A stretch of 64,000 nt of DNA from Flavobacteriales bacterium (GCA_016705545.1 JADIYA010000019.1:51530-115529); one strand, 5' to 3'; shown: positions 53,112 through 62,990, counted from the first letter of the stretch. The notes: a model not told the origin generated them from the letters alone. A program made the numbers and translations.

Positions 53112-54158
53112 ATGACCCATCGCTACGCACTCCTCCTCGCTTTCGCGTGTCCCTTGGCCGCCACCGGCCAGGACAAGAAAGAATACCAGGCTGCCCTCGT
53201 GGGCTTCTACAACGTGGAGAACATCTACGACACGCTCGATGCACCCGGCGTTGACGATGCCGAGTTCCTGCCCGGCACAGCCAAGGATTGGAACAGTGCG
53301 CGGTATTGGAGCAAGCTCGACCGCGTGGCCGGCGTGATAGGCAGCATGGGCAAGGAGCTGCATCCGCAGGGCATGGCCATCCTGGGCCTGGCCGAGGTGG
53401 AGAACCGGACCGTCGTCGAGGACCTGGTGAAGCGTGATGCACTGAAGGCCCGCAACTACAAGGTGGTGCACGTGGATGGCCCCGACCGTCGTGGCGTGGA
53501 CGTTGCGCTTGTGTACAACCCGACACTGTACAAGGTTTACGCGCACAAGAGCTACCGCCTCACAGCACCTGACGATACGAGCTTCCGCACGCGCGATCAA
53601 TTGCTGGTGAGCGGCGTGCTCGACGGTGACACCACGCACGTGATCGTGGCGCACTGGCCCAGCCGTCGTGGCGGCGAGAAGCGCAGCGCGCCCAAGCGCA
53701 AATTGGCCGCCGAGCTCGGCCGCCGCATCATCGACTCCTTGCTGGCGATCAATGCCGATGCCCGCATCGTGTACATGGGCGACCTGAATGACGATCCCAA
53801 CAACGCGAGCGTCGTGCGTTTCCTGCGCGTGAACGGTGACAAGTCCAAGGCGGTGAACGGCACCTTCTTCAACCCCATGCATGAGCCCTTCTCGAAGGGC
53901 ATCGGTTCCCTCGCTTGGCGCGACTCATGGAACCTTTTCGATCAAGCCTGCATCTCACCCGCGCTGGTCACCGGAGCCGGTGGGCGGTACCGCTATTACG
54001 GGGTGCGCATCTTCAACGAACCGTACCTGCGCCAGGCGGAAGGCAACTTCGCCGGCTACCCTTTCCGCACCTATGTAGGCGATAATTACCAAGCAGGCTA
54101 CAGCGACCACTTCCCGGTGTTCCTGATCCTGGTGAAGGAAGCGGCGGCCGGGCGCTAG
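53112..54158 (+). CDS. endonuclease/exonuclease/phosphatase-family protein, exported
   Basis: 348 residues: signal peptide (MTHRYALLLAFACPLAATGQ), then the EEP fold: VGFYNVENIYDTL, ILGLAEVENRTVVEDLV (catalytic Glu), RRGVDVALVYNP, VIVAHWPSRRGG, VYMGDLNDDPNN (Asp/Asn) and YSDHFPVFLIL (His). This is the DNase I/IPPase/sphingomyelinase superfamily. Members of this Bacteroidota group are usually called metal-dependent hydrolases or nucleases; substrate is not predictable. A TAGCTTCG box is near 53091. Confidence 0.88.
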   Translation: MTHRYALLLAFACPLAATGQDKKEYQAALVGFYNVENIYDTLDAPGVDDAEFLPGTAKDWNSARYWSKLDRVAGVIGSMGKELHPQGMAILGLAEVENRTVVEDLVKRDALKARNYKVVHVDGPDRRGVDVALVYNPTLYKVYAHKSYRLTAPDDTSFRTRDQLLVSGVLDGDTTHVIVAHWPSRRGGEKRSAPKRKLAAELGRRIIDSLLAINADARIVYMGDLNDDPNNASVVRFLRVNGDKSKAVNGTFFNPMHEPFSKGIGSLAWRDSWNLFDQACISPALVTGAGGRYRYYGVRIFNEPYLRQAEGNFAGYPFRTYVGDNYQAGYSDHFPVFLILVKEAAAGR

Positions 54159-54240
54159 GCGGATCAGTACGCGATGATCTCCCGCCAATGGGCGTGCGCA
54201 ATGAGAAGCCTTGTTGAAATGATCAACGTGTGACCACGGC

Positions 54241-57168
54241 TCAGCGCAACAGCGTCACGTGGCCGATCTCCGATTTGCGACCCTGATAAGGCAGCTTGTA
54301 GTACGCACGGTACACGTACACCCCGTCCTGCGAGACCGCACCCGCGTAGGTGCCGTCCCATTTCTCTTCGGGGTCCTCAGACCGGAAGATGAGTTCGCCC
54401 CAGCGGTCGAAGACCATGATCAGGAATTCCTCCGGCTCGCATTCGCCCACCACGGTCCACCAATCGTTCCGGTCGTCGAAGTCCGGTGTGAAGGCATTCG
54501 GGATCCATACGCTGCACGAATCGGAGCAGTCGTCCAAGGTGATCGTGCGCTCAAGGGTATCCACTCCGCAGCTCAGAGCCACGATCAACGTCACGTCCAC
54601 CTCGCCTTCCGCGCTGAACATCACTTGCGGATCGATTTGAGAATTGGCATCCGCCGCGCCGCCGAAAGACCATTGCGCCGAGAGGACGGTGCTATCCGCC
54701 AGAAGCGTGAATCGCGCTGGCTCCTGGATGCAACGGGCCTCCGCCTCAAAGTCGGCCTCACAGAGGCACTCGATGGGCTGGACGTTCGCCATGGACTCAT
54801 CGGAGCAGCCGTTCGCATCGGTGACCCGCACCACATAGGCGCCACTATCCGTTACCGCGCTTGGATCCGCCACTTCAAGGCTATCGAGCATGTAGCTCGC
54901 GATCATGCCCTGCACCGGGAACACCGTGCTCAGGTCAAGCGTGTGCCAAGGGCAGAGCTCAAAGGACTGATCGGGGCCGAGATCAGGGTTGTCATGCACC
55001 ACCAATGCGATCATGGCCGTGTCAGTGCAACCGAATCCGTTGCTGGCCACGAGCTGATACCCGCCGCTCGCATCAGCTGCAGCGGGATCGCCGAACGGCG
55101 CTCCATCCATCCACCATTCCGTGGTGAGGCCCGTCGTGTTGTATTCCGAGGTGAGATCATGCGTGGTGCCATAGCAGATGCCGACCTCCACATCAGCGCC
55201 GAGCGACGGCGAAGGATTGAATTGCACCGTGACCAAAGCCGTGGAGGAGCATCCAGCAGCGTTGGTCAAGGTGATCTGATAGCTCCCCGCAGCCGTCACA
55301 ACCGTGGGATCCGCAACCGCTGCGCCGTTCAATGTCCATGACGGGGTGCTGGCACCTGTGGCATACAGTTGCGTGAGGTCCACGGCTTCGTTATCGCAGG
55401 CGGTCACTTGCTGATCAGGACCAAGCACCGGGTTCGCAGCGATTGACACCACGACGTTCGCGGCATCGGTGCAGCCATTCCCATCGGTGACGGTAAGGGT
55501 GTAGGCGCCGGCGGCCGTCACGGCGGTGGGATCGGCCACCGCTGCACCGCCCAAGGTCCACGCCGCAGCCAACCCGACGGTGCTGTAGAAAGCGGTGAGA
55601 TCTATGGATCCGCCGACGCAGGTGGATGCCACTTCATCAGCGCCTAGGGCCGGGCCGAGCCAGAGCGTCACGGTCACCATCGCAGTGTCGGCGCAGCCAT
55701 TTGCATCAGCGGCCACCAGTTGGTAAACGCCATCAACACTAGCAGCGCCGGGATTGCCCAACGGCGCACCATTGAAGGTCCAAGCCGTGGTCAATCCGGT
55801 TGTAACGAAGAGCGATGCGAGGTCGGTTGTGGTTCCACTGCACAGGCCAACTGCTTGATCGGCGCCGAGCGCTGGAGGTGGTTGAACATCCAGGACCGCT
55901 TCAGCGACATCGGTGCAGCCATCGGCGGTGGTGACGCTGACAGTATACACGCCGGCTTGCGTTGCGGCAGTTGGTGGCGGTATGGGCCCTCCATCGAGGG
56001 TCCAAGCGGCCAAAAGGCCACCCGTATCAAAGAGCGAGGCGAGATCGGTGCTGCTGCCCTGGCAGATGGTCACCGCTTGGTCAGGACCCAGAACGGGATC
56101 GCTATTGAAGGACAGAATGACCTGCGCTACATCACTGCAACCGGTATTTGAGGCTGTCAGCTCATAAAGGCCGGGTGCCGTTGCTGCCGCTGCGGTTGCT
56201 GCGGGTATTGCCACGCCATCCAGTGTCCATGCTTGACCAGTGGCGCCAGCAGTGTTGAAGTAAGTCGTCAGATTCACCGGGCCCGCACCACTGCACTCCG
56301 CCACGAATTGGTCTGGACCAAGGGTGATCGCTGTCCCCACACTCACATTGTAGTAGCCATAATAGGTACAGCCATTCCACCAGTCACTGACTTCGATGTA
56401 ATAGGTGCCAGAAGCACCCACGGCATATGGGTCGGGCACCGTCTGGCCTCCCCAATCGATGTACACGTTCACCGTTGAGCTCGGATCCCACCACCAATTG
56501 TCCTCGAAATAACCGAGCACATCCACTGTCTCACCCTGGCAAATCGCTGCAGTTGGCCAGCCCATGTCGATGGTGCAAGGCGGCGGCGGGCTGCTGAAAC
56601 CGAATGAGAAGGCACCCGTGCCATTGCCGCCGGTGAACCAGCCGGGATTCCATGGGCCGCCACTAGGATCCGTTCCACCGCCGGCACAGGCGGTATCGAT
56701 GACCGTGATCGTCCATGTGCCATCGGCATTTTCGCCGGAGAAGACATCCAAGGTGCCCACTTGCGGGTTGTAGAAACCCGTGAAGGGTGCGGACGCCGTG
56801 GTGATGTTGTTCCCACCCCAATACGGAAAGGTCGTGTTGGTATAGTTCACGCCACCCGCGCCATTGAAGGCCGAGAGGAGCAAGGTGGTGCCCGACGGTG
56901 AGGTGAGCGTGATCTGCAGCGTCTGGGGATGGTTGGTGGTGATGTTCAGCACCACATTATCGACATATGGACCCCAGTTCCAGCCGTTCGGGGTGATCAA
57001 CCAGCCAATACCGCTCACGTTGGCGGTGAAGGTGCTGGTGTCGCACATCGGGATAGGCCCGCTGGTGAAGGGGAAGGTCTGCGCAGCGGCGGGTGCGGCA
57101 GAGGCCAAGGCCAACACAACAGCCGAACGGGCCGCAGCCATTCCGATTCTACACGTGATCGAGCGCAT
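54241..57168 (-). CDS. large secreted P-domain / tandem Ig-like protein with type B T9SS sorting domain
   Basis: 975 residues. After the signal peptide a proprotein convertase P-like domain (residues about 40-170: VVLNITTNHPQTLQITLTSPSG, GENADGTWTITVID) and an Ig-like stretch are followed by seven tandem repeats of about 74 residues (about 315-830), each beginning LGPDQ or LGADQ/LGADE and containing WTLDG or WTLGG-type Trp and a GCxD near its end. The C-terminal region (DCSDSCSVWIPNAFTPDFDDRND ... WDGTYAGAVSQDGVYVYRAYY) is the gliding/CHU_C type B sorting domain. Such proteins are surface adhesins or motility-associated. Divergent from the S8 gene across 168 bp. Confidence 0.88.
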   Translation of the reverse strand: MRSITCRIGMAAARSAVVLALASAAPAAAQTFPFTSGPIPMCDTSTFTANVSGIGWLITPNGWNWGPYVDNVVLNITTNHPQTLQITLTSPSGTTLLLSAFNGAGGVNYTNTTFPYWGGNNITTASAPFTGFYNPQVGTLDVFSGENADGTWTITVIDTACAGGGTDPSGGPWNPGWFTGGNGTGAFSFGFSSPPPPCTIDMGWPTAAICQGETVDVLGYFEDNWWWDPSSTVNVYIDWGGQTVPDPYAVGASGTYYIEVSDWWNGCTYYGYYNVSVGTAITLGPDQFVAECSGAGPVNLTTYFNTAGATGQAWTLDGVAIPAATAAAATAPGLYELTASNTGCSDVAQVILSFNSDPVLGPDQAVTICQGSSTDLASLFDTGGLLAAWTLDGGPIPPPTAATQAGVYTVSVTTADGCTDVAEAVLDVQPPPALGADQAVGLCSGTTTDLASLFVTTGLTTAWTFNGAPLGNPGAASVDGVYQLVAADANGCADTAMVTVTLWLGPALGADEVASTCVGGSIDLTAFYSTVGLAAAWTLGGAAVADPTAVTAAGAYTLTVTDGNGCTDAANVVVSIAANPVLGPDQQVTACDNEAVDLTQLYATGASTPSWTLNGAAVADPTVVTAAGSYQITLTNAAGCSSTALVTVQFNPSPSLGADVEVGICYGTTHDLTSEYNTTGLTTEWWMDGAPFGDPAAADASGGYQLVASNGFGCTDTAMIALVVHDNPDLGPDQSFELCPWHTLDLSTVFPVQGMIASYMLDSLEVADPSAVTDSGAYVVRVTDANGCSDESMANVQPIECLCEADFEAEARCIQEPARFTLLADSTVLSAQWSFGGAADANSQIDPQVMFSAEGEVDVTLIVALSCGVDTLERTITLDDCSDSCSVWIPNAFTPDFDDRNDWWTVVGECEPEEFLIMVFDRWGELIFRSEDPEEKWDGTYAGAVSQDGVYVYRAYYKLPYQGRKSEIGHVTLLR

Positions 57169-57336
57169 GAGGATTCAAAACTACCCTTCCTGCCTTGGTG
57201 ACGAAGCCGCGGCGTTGCGGTTGCTCATGCACTGGTCCGACACGATTCACTCTGCCAAACCGCGGAGGGCAATCGCCAAGGTTTGGCGGTGTCGGGCCGG
57301 CGGGATAGCTTTCGTCGCACACTTCAACCCCAACCC

Positions 57337-58887
57337 ATGCGCCGCACCCTCGCCCTCCTGCTGATCGCAAGCTCCTTGATCGCCTGCCGTCGCGAAGAAC
57401 TGAATGAATCAGCCGAGGCAGGACAAGGCCCTGTGCTGCAAGAGCGATCCGATCCGCAGACCGTGCCCGACGGCGAACCGCTCACGCAAGCCGATTTGGA
57501 CCGAACCGTGATCAGCCTGCTCGAGGCACGCAACGACTTCCGATGGGAATGGGTTGACATGCGCACCTTATGGAGCGCTGTTCAGTACAACGACCACAGC
57601 TTGGCCATCGGCTACCAGCCTGCCGGCGCGAGCGGCGTTGAGGATGCCCTGCATGCCATCAATATCCAGAGCACGCCGTGGAGGGCCGTGCATGATGCGC
57701 TCATCGACCGGGTGCTCACTGAGCTCAACAGCGGACGCACCACCGGGCGCATCACACTAGATAACATCCTCGTGGAGGACGATCCCGTGCTGCCGGTCAT
57801 CACCTTGCGCATCACCGATAAGCGCGTGATCACCATGCTGCGCAACCTGCGCAACGTGCGCTACCTCGAGCCGTTGGATTACTGGCCTGCGATTGGCCAA
57901 GAGGACGGGCGCAGTACGAGCGGGTGCAGCGGATCCACCACCGCGCTCAATGCAGCGGACGTCACCACGATCACTCCGAATGCCCGGCTGCCCTGGAACT
58001 TCAACAACCATTCGGTGCCCGCAGCTTGGAATAGCGCAACGGGTGCCGGCATCACCGTGGGCGTGATCGACGCCGGGATCAGTTCATCACAGCCGTTGAT
58101 CGGGAGTGATTTCAACAACGGCGACAGCAATGTGGGCCGCACCATGAGCGCAGGCTACACGTTCGGCGGCTCGGCCTACAGCAGCTGCACGCACGGCACC
58201 AGCATGAGCGGCCAGGCCGTGGGCCCGCGAAACGGGAATGGGGCTGCAACCGGCGTGGCCTACCGCAGCAACCTCGTGTTCCTGCGCGGCTGCGAGGATG
58301 TGGTGCTCAACCTGAGCAGCGAGAAGACGGCCGTGAAGAACGCCCTGATCCAGATGGGCGATAACACATCGGTGCGCGTGATCAGCATGAGCATCGGATC
58401 GCCTTTCAGCAGCAGCGTGCTGAGCGATGGCGTGAACTACGCCTATGGAAAAGGCAAGATGATCATGGCTGCCGCCGGCACCAGCTTCAGCTGGACCACC
58501 TGGTGGGGCGTGATCTACCCTGCAGCGCTGACCAAATGCGTGGCCGTGACCGGCGTGAAGGAGAGCGGGGCGAAATGCTCCAGCTGCCACGACGGCAGCC
58601 AGGTCGACCTCACCATCTGCATGGAGCGCAACGCGAGCAGCAGCCGCAATTCGCTCAGCCTTCCGCCCAGCGGCACAACGCCCACCTACATCGGAGGCAG
58701 CAGCAGCGCTACCAGCACGGCAGCAGGCATCGCCGCGTTGGTATGGAGCGTGAAGCCGAGCGCAACGCGCGAGCAGGTGCTGCAATGCCTCACCAGCACC
58801 GCGCAGTTCGCCAGCTCGCCCAGCAGCAGCAAGGGCTACGGCAATATCAACGCGTCGGCCGCGGTGAACTGCGCATTGGCCTTGTAG
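57337..58887 (+). CDS. subtilisin-like (S8) serine protease, lipoprotein
   Basis: 516 residues from ATG 57337. A lipoprotein signal (LLIASSLIACRREEL) puts it in the membrane facing the periplasm or surface. The protease shows catalytic Asp in TVGVIDAGISS, His in CTHGTSMSGQAVG and a Ser-rich GGSSSATSTAAGIAALVW in place of the usual GTSMAxP. It has no T9SS domain, unlike the interrupted subtilase at 26 kb. Disulfide-like cysteines occur (CSGS, CSSCHDG). It should cleave proteins at the cell surface. Confidence 0.86.
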   Translation: MRRTLALLLIASSLIACRREELNESAEAGQGPVLQERSDPQTVPDGEPLTQADLDRTVISLLEARNDFRWEWVDMRTLWSAVQYNDHSLAIGYQPAGASGVEDALHAINIQSTPWRAVHDALIDRVLTELNSGRTTGRITLDNILVEDDPVLPVITLRITDKRVITMLRNLRNVRYLEPLDYWPAIGQEDGRSTSGCSGSTTALNAADVTTITPNARLPWNFNNHSVPAAWNSATGAGITVGVIDAGISSSQPLIGSDFNNGDSNVGRTMSAGYTFGGSAYSSCTHGTSMSGQAVGPRNGNGAATGVAYRSNLVFLRGCEDVVLNLSSEKTAVKNALIQMGDNTSVRVISMSIGSPFSSSVLSDGVNYAYGKGKMIMAAAGTSFSWTTWWGVIYPAALTKCVAVTGVKESGAKCSSCHDGSQVDLTICMERNASSSRNSLSLPPSGTTPTYIGGSSSATSTAAGIAALVWSVKPSATREQVLQCLTSTAQFASSPSSSKGYGNINASAAVNCALAL

Positions 58888-58966
58888 GCCGCCATCCCAG
58901 CGCATGCACTTCGCCACTCCCCTTGCGCCACAATTTCCGCAACCACCAACAAGCAGAGCCCTCTCC

Positions 58967-59998
58967 ATGCGCCGTTCAACCATCGCGCTCGCAATCGTTT
59001 CCGCAGCGCCAATCTTCTGTAAGGCGCAAGTGCTGATCGACAGTATCTCCTACGAAGGACTCAACCAAGGTTTCTGGGGCATCCACGTCACGCCGGATAC
59101 CATCTTCCTTGGTGCTGACTTCAGCGGCAACGTGCACTACTCCGATCATACCGGCACCATCCTCGGCTCGCTGCCATCAGGCTACGACTTCAATCACGGC
59201 CTGATCCGCAAGCCGGACTCTTACTTACTGGCCGAGGACTTCACCACAGGCGGTGCAAGGCTCTTTGAAGTAAGCCTCAGCGGAGCGCTGCTCAACTCCT
59301 GGACATTCCCGGCCGTGATCGGGGGCAACTCTTCGGGGATCGGAGACCTCTGCGCCGATGGCAGCGCGGTGTGGTACACCACGTACTACCCTGACTTTGA
59401 TGTATACCCCTATGCCTACGCCTACAAGTGGGTGCCAGGCGATCCTGCGCCCATCGACACGGTACCGCTCATGGGCGAGCAGCCGTACGGTATCGCGCTG
59501 CGCGGCGACACGCTCTTTTACGTCACCGACAATCTGAATGGCGACCTCGAGCGGATTTACGCCTACGACCTCGCCAGCGAGCAGCTCCTTGGTTCGGTCC
59601 CGCTCCCCGACAGCGACAACGACCAATCGCCGCGCGGCCTCTTCTGTTCAGGCGACCGGCTCTACATGGTGGCCAATCGGTCCGGTGGAGCCGCCTTCGC
59701 ATACCAGATGGTGTACATCTATGCACTCGATGGCACCACCTCGATCAATGCGTCCGCGAACCAGGACGACTTCAAACTGCACCCATCACCTGCCGATGAG
59801 CGCATTGTGCTCGAAGGTTTGCTTGCAGGAAGCGAAATCTCGGTGAGCGACCTGAATGGCCGTTTGGTGCTTCAGACCATCGCGCAACCTGTTCGGACCG
59901 TCCTCGATGCCGGCGGATTGCCTTCAGGGGCTTACCTCATTTCGGCGCGAACAAGAGCAGAGAGCACTACAGTCAAGCGGTGCCTCGTGGCGCACTGA
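58967..59998 (+). CDS. secreted beta-propeller-like protein with T9SS sorting domain
   Basis: 343 residues from ATG 58967 (an open extension to 58904 lacks homology). Signal peptide (MRRSTIALAIVSAAPIFCKA), then repeats resembling a beta-propeller (TPDTIFLGADFSGNVHYSD, YLLAEDFTTGGARLFEVS, IALRGDTLFYVTDN, IYAYDLASEQLLGSV) and a T9SS sorting domain (FKLHPSPADERIVLEGLL ... GAYLISARTRAES). Surface location is expected; the ligand is unknown. Confidence 0.82.
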   Translation: MRRSTIALAIVSAAPIFCKAQVLIDSISYEGLNQGFWGIHVTPDTIFLGADFSGNVHYSDHTGTILGSLPSGYDFNHGLIRKPDSYLLAEDFTTGGARLFEVSLSGALLNSWTFPAVIGGNSSGIGDLCADGSAVWYTTYYPDFDVYPYAYAYKWVPGDPAPIDTVPLMGEQPYGIALRGDTLFYVTDNLNGDLERIYAYDLASEQLLGSVPLPDSDNDQSPRGLFCSGDRLYMVANRSGGAAFAYQMVYIYALDGTTSINASANQDDFKLHPSPADERIVLEGLLAGSEISVSDLNGRLVLQTIAQPVRTVLDAGGLPSGAYLISARTRAESTTVKRCLVAH

Positions 59999-60208
59999 GA
60001 TGCCGGCGCAGTGGTGACCTGCACAGGCCGCGTGCTTGCTGGATCGGTCACCGACGCTGACGAACTGCCGATGCAGCTGCTCACATGGTTCGCTGGCCTC
60101 ACTTCCTGAACGGTGAGGCATTCACCGGAATGAATCGCGGCCATCGAATCCTGATCACTGATTGAACCCTTCGCCCTGTTCGTTGTCGAACGCCGAACTT
60201 GCCCCCGT

Positions 60209-61429
60209 ATGCAACGGATCGCCCTACCCTTCGCGCTGCTCGCTACTTCATCCGCCTTCGCCCAAGGCCCTACGGTAACCAGTTGGATCCTCAATCCCGG
60301 CAACGAGACGGGCTATGCGGGGATCGCCTCCAACGTGCAAGCCGTCCACTACACGGCGAACGATGCCTATGTGACCTGCACCTGCATCCCGGGCTACGAC
60401 ATCGGCCCGTGGACCGCCAACCCGAACCTGCCCGCCAACCAGGACTTCTGTTTCAAGATCACGCGCAACCCGGTGCAGAACACCGGCAACCTGGTGAACA
60501 CGCCGCTCGGCCATATCGGCGTGTGGCGCAATGGCGTGAGCATCTTCAACGCCAAGGACGGCATGAGCTACAACAACCAAGGCATCTGGAACCGCGATGC
60601 ACTGGTGTTCGAGGGCATCAGCTTCGATGTGTGCCTGGGCCACCCCGCGCCGAACGGCGAGTACCACCACCATGTGAGCCCCAACTGCCTGTACGATCAT
60701 CTCGATGATGAGGCGCATGGCGATCTGATCGGTTACGCCTTCGACGGCTTCCCCATCTACGGCGCGCACGGCTTCGCGAATGCCGATGGCAGCGGCGGCA
60801 TCGCGCGCATGCGCAGCAGCTACCAATTGCGCTCCATCACCGACCGCACAACGCTGCCCAATGGCACGGTGCTCGCCGCCAATCAATACGGACCGGCCAT
60901 TGGCGGGCAATACCCCTTGGGCGCCTTCCTCGAAGACTACGAATACGTTGCCGGCAGCGGCGACCTCGACATGCACAACGGCCGCTTCTGCGTGACGCCG
61001 GAATACCCCGATGGCATCTACGCCTACTTCGTGACCCTCAACGAGCAATACCAGCCGGCCTACCCCTATGTGCTCGGCCCCACTTACTACGGCACCGTGC
61101 AGCAGGGCAACACCGGACCGACGAGCGGGCACAATACGATCCCCGGAACCGCCGTGCTCTACGATCCGCTCGCAACGGCCATCGAGCGCAACAACGTAGA
61201 AGCGCTCACGCTCTTCCCGATCCCTTCGGATGGGGTCGTCCACATCCGCACGAGCGGATCACCCGTGCGCGCCGTGGAGGTGATCGATGCACAAGGCCGG
61301 ATCGTGCACACCTCGGCTGCTTCGGCCATCACGCATGTGGATCTCGGCGAGCTTCCCTTCGGAGCTTACACCGCGCGCCTCACCCTGGACGATGGATCAG
61401 TGGTGAACAAGGCGGTGGTGCGGCAGTGA
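60209..61429 (+). CDS. YHYH-domain secreted protein with T9SS sorting domain
   Basis: 406 residues. Signal peptide (MQRIALPFALLATSSAFA) and the YHYH domain: AKDGMSYNNQGIWNRDALVFEG, HPAPNGEYHHHVSPNCLYDHL (the histidine cluster that gives the name), GYAFDGFPIYGAHGFANADG and ARMRSSYQLR. The His residues suggest metal binding or hydrolase-like activity, but function is unknown for the family. A T9SS sorting domain (LTLFPIPSDGVVHIRT ... GAYTARLTLDD) ends the protein. Confidence 0.85.
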   Translation: MQRIALPFALLATSSAFAQGPTVTSWILNPGNETGYAGIASNVQAVHYTANDAYVTCTCIPGYDIGPWTANPNLPANQDFCFKITRNPVQNTGNLVNTPLGHIGVWRNGVSIFNAKDGMSYNNQGIWNRDALVFEGISFDVCLGHPAPNGEYHHHVSPNCLYDHLDDEAHGDLIGYAFDGFPIYGAHGFANADGSGGIARMRSSYQLRSITDRTTLPNGTVLAANQYGPAIGGQYPLGAFLEDYEYVAGSGDLDMHNGRFCVTPEYPDGIYAYFVTLNEQYQPAYPYVLGPTYYGTVQQGNTGPTSGHNTIPGTAVLYDPLATAIERNNVEALTLFPIPSDGVVHIRTSGSPVRAVEVIDAQGRIVHTSAASAITHVDLGELPFGAYTARLTLDDGSVVNKAVVRQ

Positions 61430-61519
61430 GCGCCAGCAAAGCGCATCAGGATCCGCGGGCAGCAGCACGCCATGTCGGAACCGCACGGCACGAGCCCCGC
61501 GGGCAGCACTGCAACAACC

Positions 61520-62326
61520 TTAGTTGAAGGAATACCTCGCACCGACGATGCCCGCCCCGGCAAGCTCAATGCGGTTCGTCGCATGCCCAGGAACGAACTG
61601 CCAGCCAACGCCGAGCCGGTAGTCCATGCCCACCTGCCAGCGCGGCCCGATCCGGAATTTGATGCCGGTGGGAATGAAGACCCGCGTGTAGTACACCTGC
61701 TTCGCGCCGTAGGTGTGCTTGTTCATTTCCTCCGCCTTCTGCTGCGAGGGATGCTCCCCATCGGACAGGTAACGGCCTTCAATCAGCACCATCCTGTTGC
61801 CCAAGGTGAGCCCGCCGTTCGCACCAAGGCCCAGATGCCAATGCACGTAACGGCTCCACTCGCCACGGAGCAGGTATGCCGTTTCCAAACTGAGCTCCGT
61901 TTGCAGATTGCAATAGACGATAGACGTGTCCATGCCCTTGTTCCTGTAAGTCACCATCGCTTCGCGCGGGGTGTGAAGGCCCACGCCCACTTGCACTTCG
62001 CTGGTGGTGCCGGTGCTCGCAGGCATCGTCTTCGGACGGCCGAAGCCGGCCATAACGAAGAGCCCCAACCCGCTGGTGGTGGTGCTCACGCGCTCTTCGA
62101 ATAGACTCAGATCGCGTTGGAGCTCCTGGCTGGTCTTCGCGAAGGCCATCAATTGCTGCAACGACATCGTCTCGAAGCGGTCCGTTTCCACGCCGGTCCC
62201 GACATTCAGGCTCGTCATGCGCCAGGTGCGATCAGGCAACGGGGCAGCCGATGCCGCTTGCTGCGCTGCAGAGAACAATGGTGCCGCCATTGCCAGGCAT
62301 AGGAAAGGAAGTGCCCAGTGCTTCAT
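61520..62326 (-). CDS. outer membrane beta-barrel protein, hypothetical
   Basis: 268 residues: signal peptide (MKHWALPFLCLAMAAPLFSA), a helical segment (MSLQQLMAFAKTSQELQRDLSL), then antiparallel strands of alternating character (AGFGRPK, SEVQVGVGLH, YCNLQTELSLETAYLLRGEW, YVHWHLGLGANGGLTLG, QVGMDYRLGVGWQFVPG) ending in AGIVGARYSFN with a terminal aromatic, as in outer membrane barrels. No named family is recognised. Confidence 0.72.
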   Translation of the reverse strand: MKHWALPFLCLAMAAPLFSAAQQAASAAPLPDRTWRMTSLNVGTGVETDRFETMSLQQLMAFAKTSQELQRDLSLFEERVSTTTSGLGLFVMAGFGRPKTMPASTGTTSEVQVGVGLHTPREAMVTYRNKGMDTSIVYCNLQTELSLETAYLLRGEWSRYVHWHLGLGANGGLTLGNRMVLIEGRYLSDGEHPSQQKAEEMNKHTYGAKQVYYTRVFIPTGIKFRIGPRWQVGMDYRLGVGWQFVPGHATNRIELAGAGIVGARYSFN

Positions 62327-62487
62327 GGCCGTAAAATTAGGATCCCCGTGAACGCATGAGGAGCCTCTGTGTGCGAGCGCATGCCCTGCGGGCTCCCAGC
62401 CTCCCGCACTTCGGACTGAGTCACGTGTGCCTCGCGAGTGACAGGCACGCCGCCGTGACGCGCTAGTGCGGTCTGTGATCCCTGCTA

Positions 62488-62545
62488 CGAGCCGCAGGGG
62501 CGTCAGTTGATCGCACGGACAGACTGCTGAGGGCGGCAGACCCGG
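62488..62545 (+). repeat. dispersed repeat, copy A
   Basis: Begins CGAGCCGCAGGG-GCGTC and has the core GCACGGACAGACTGC at 62513-62527. Inverted arms GTCAGT and ACGGAC (one mismatch) flank a 7-base loop. Shared with copies B and C. Confidence 0.6.
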
Positions 62546-62880
62546 GGGCTCGACTCAATGAAGAAGGCGAACTGATCCTTTCGGGGAGTGGTTCCAGGCT
62601 CCTGCGAGCCAGAAGGGCACAGTTCGGCGGCAGGGGGAAGAACGAACGCTGACTCGTTGTTGACCGGGTTGCATCGCGTCGGCGGCGGCAGGCGTTGTTC
62701 TTGCAGCGTGCTCCATGTTAACTGAGGGCGCGGAAGAGGCAGGGCGCCGGCCAAAGGGGCGAAGCCACTGCCAAACTGCTGGGGACCCCGCTGCCTCCCT
62801 GACTGCCGGCGAACCAGGCCGGGCGGACCGTGGTGGCGAGCGCCATCCCGCCGCTGCAAAGCCTCGCAGTGACAGCCTCG

Positions 62881-62929
62881 CGAGCACGGACAGACCGCAG
62901 CAGAGGTGGAGGACTCCTCGCGCGGATCC
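62881..62929 (+). repeat. dispersed repeat, copy B (core only)
   Basis: Core GCACGGACAGACCGC at 62884-62898 followed by AGAGGTGGAGGACTCCTCG and CGGATCC. The 3' half pairs GGAGG with CTCC. The 5' CGAGCCGCAGGG part is not preserved here. Confidence 0.55.
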
Positions 62930-62941
62930 AGAGACGCGAAC

Positions 62942-62960
62942 ACCCAACGCGCAGTTGGGT
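62942..62960. other. hairpin with attC-like arms
   Basis: ACCCAAC-GCGCA-GTTGGGT is a perfect 7-bp stem with a 5-base loop. The arms satisfy the integron attC core consensus RYYYAAC and GTTRRRY. The loop is much too short for a normal attC, so the similarity may be chance. It lies 30 bp in front of ATG 62991. Confidence 0.45.
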
Positions 62961-62990
62961 GGCGACGCGGGCTGCCGCTATCTTCAGCCC

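Larger units (their letters stand above)
62327..62990. other. gene-free repeat-bearing intergenic segment
   Basis: 664 bp without a convincing gene. Leftward open frames at 62503-62947 have no homology or plausible start context and unusual composition (Arg, Pro, Ala runs) and are rejected. It holds repeat copies A and B, a hairpin (62942-62960) and the leader of the gene at 62991. The change in texture marks the start of an accessory region. Confidence 0.6.

Noticed and set aside
62503..62947. Leftward genes in the 62.5-62.9 kb gap
   Set aside because: The frames run through repeats, are Arg/Pro/Ala-rich and resemble nothing known.
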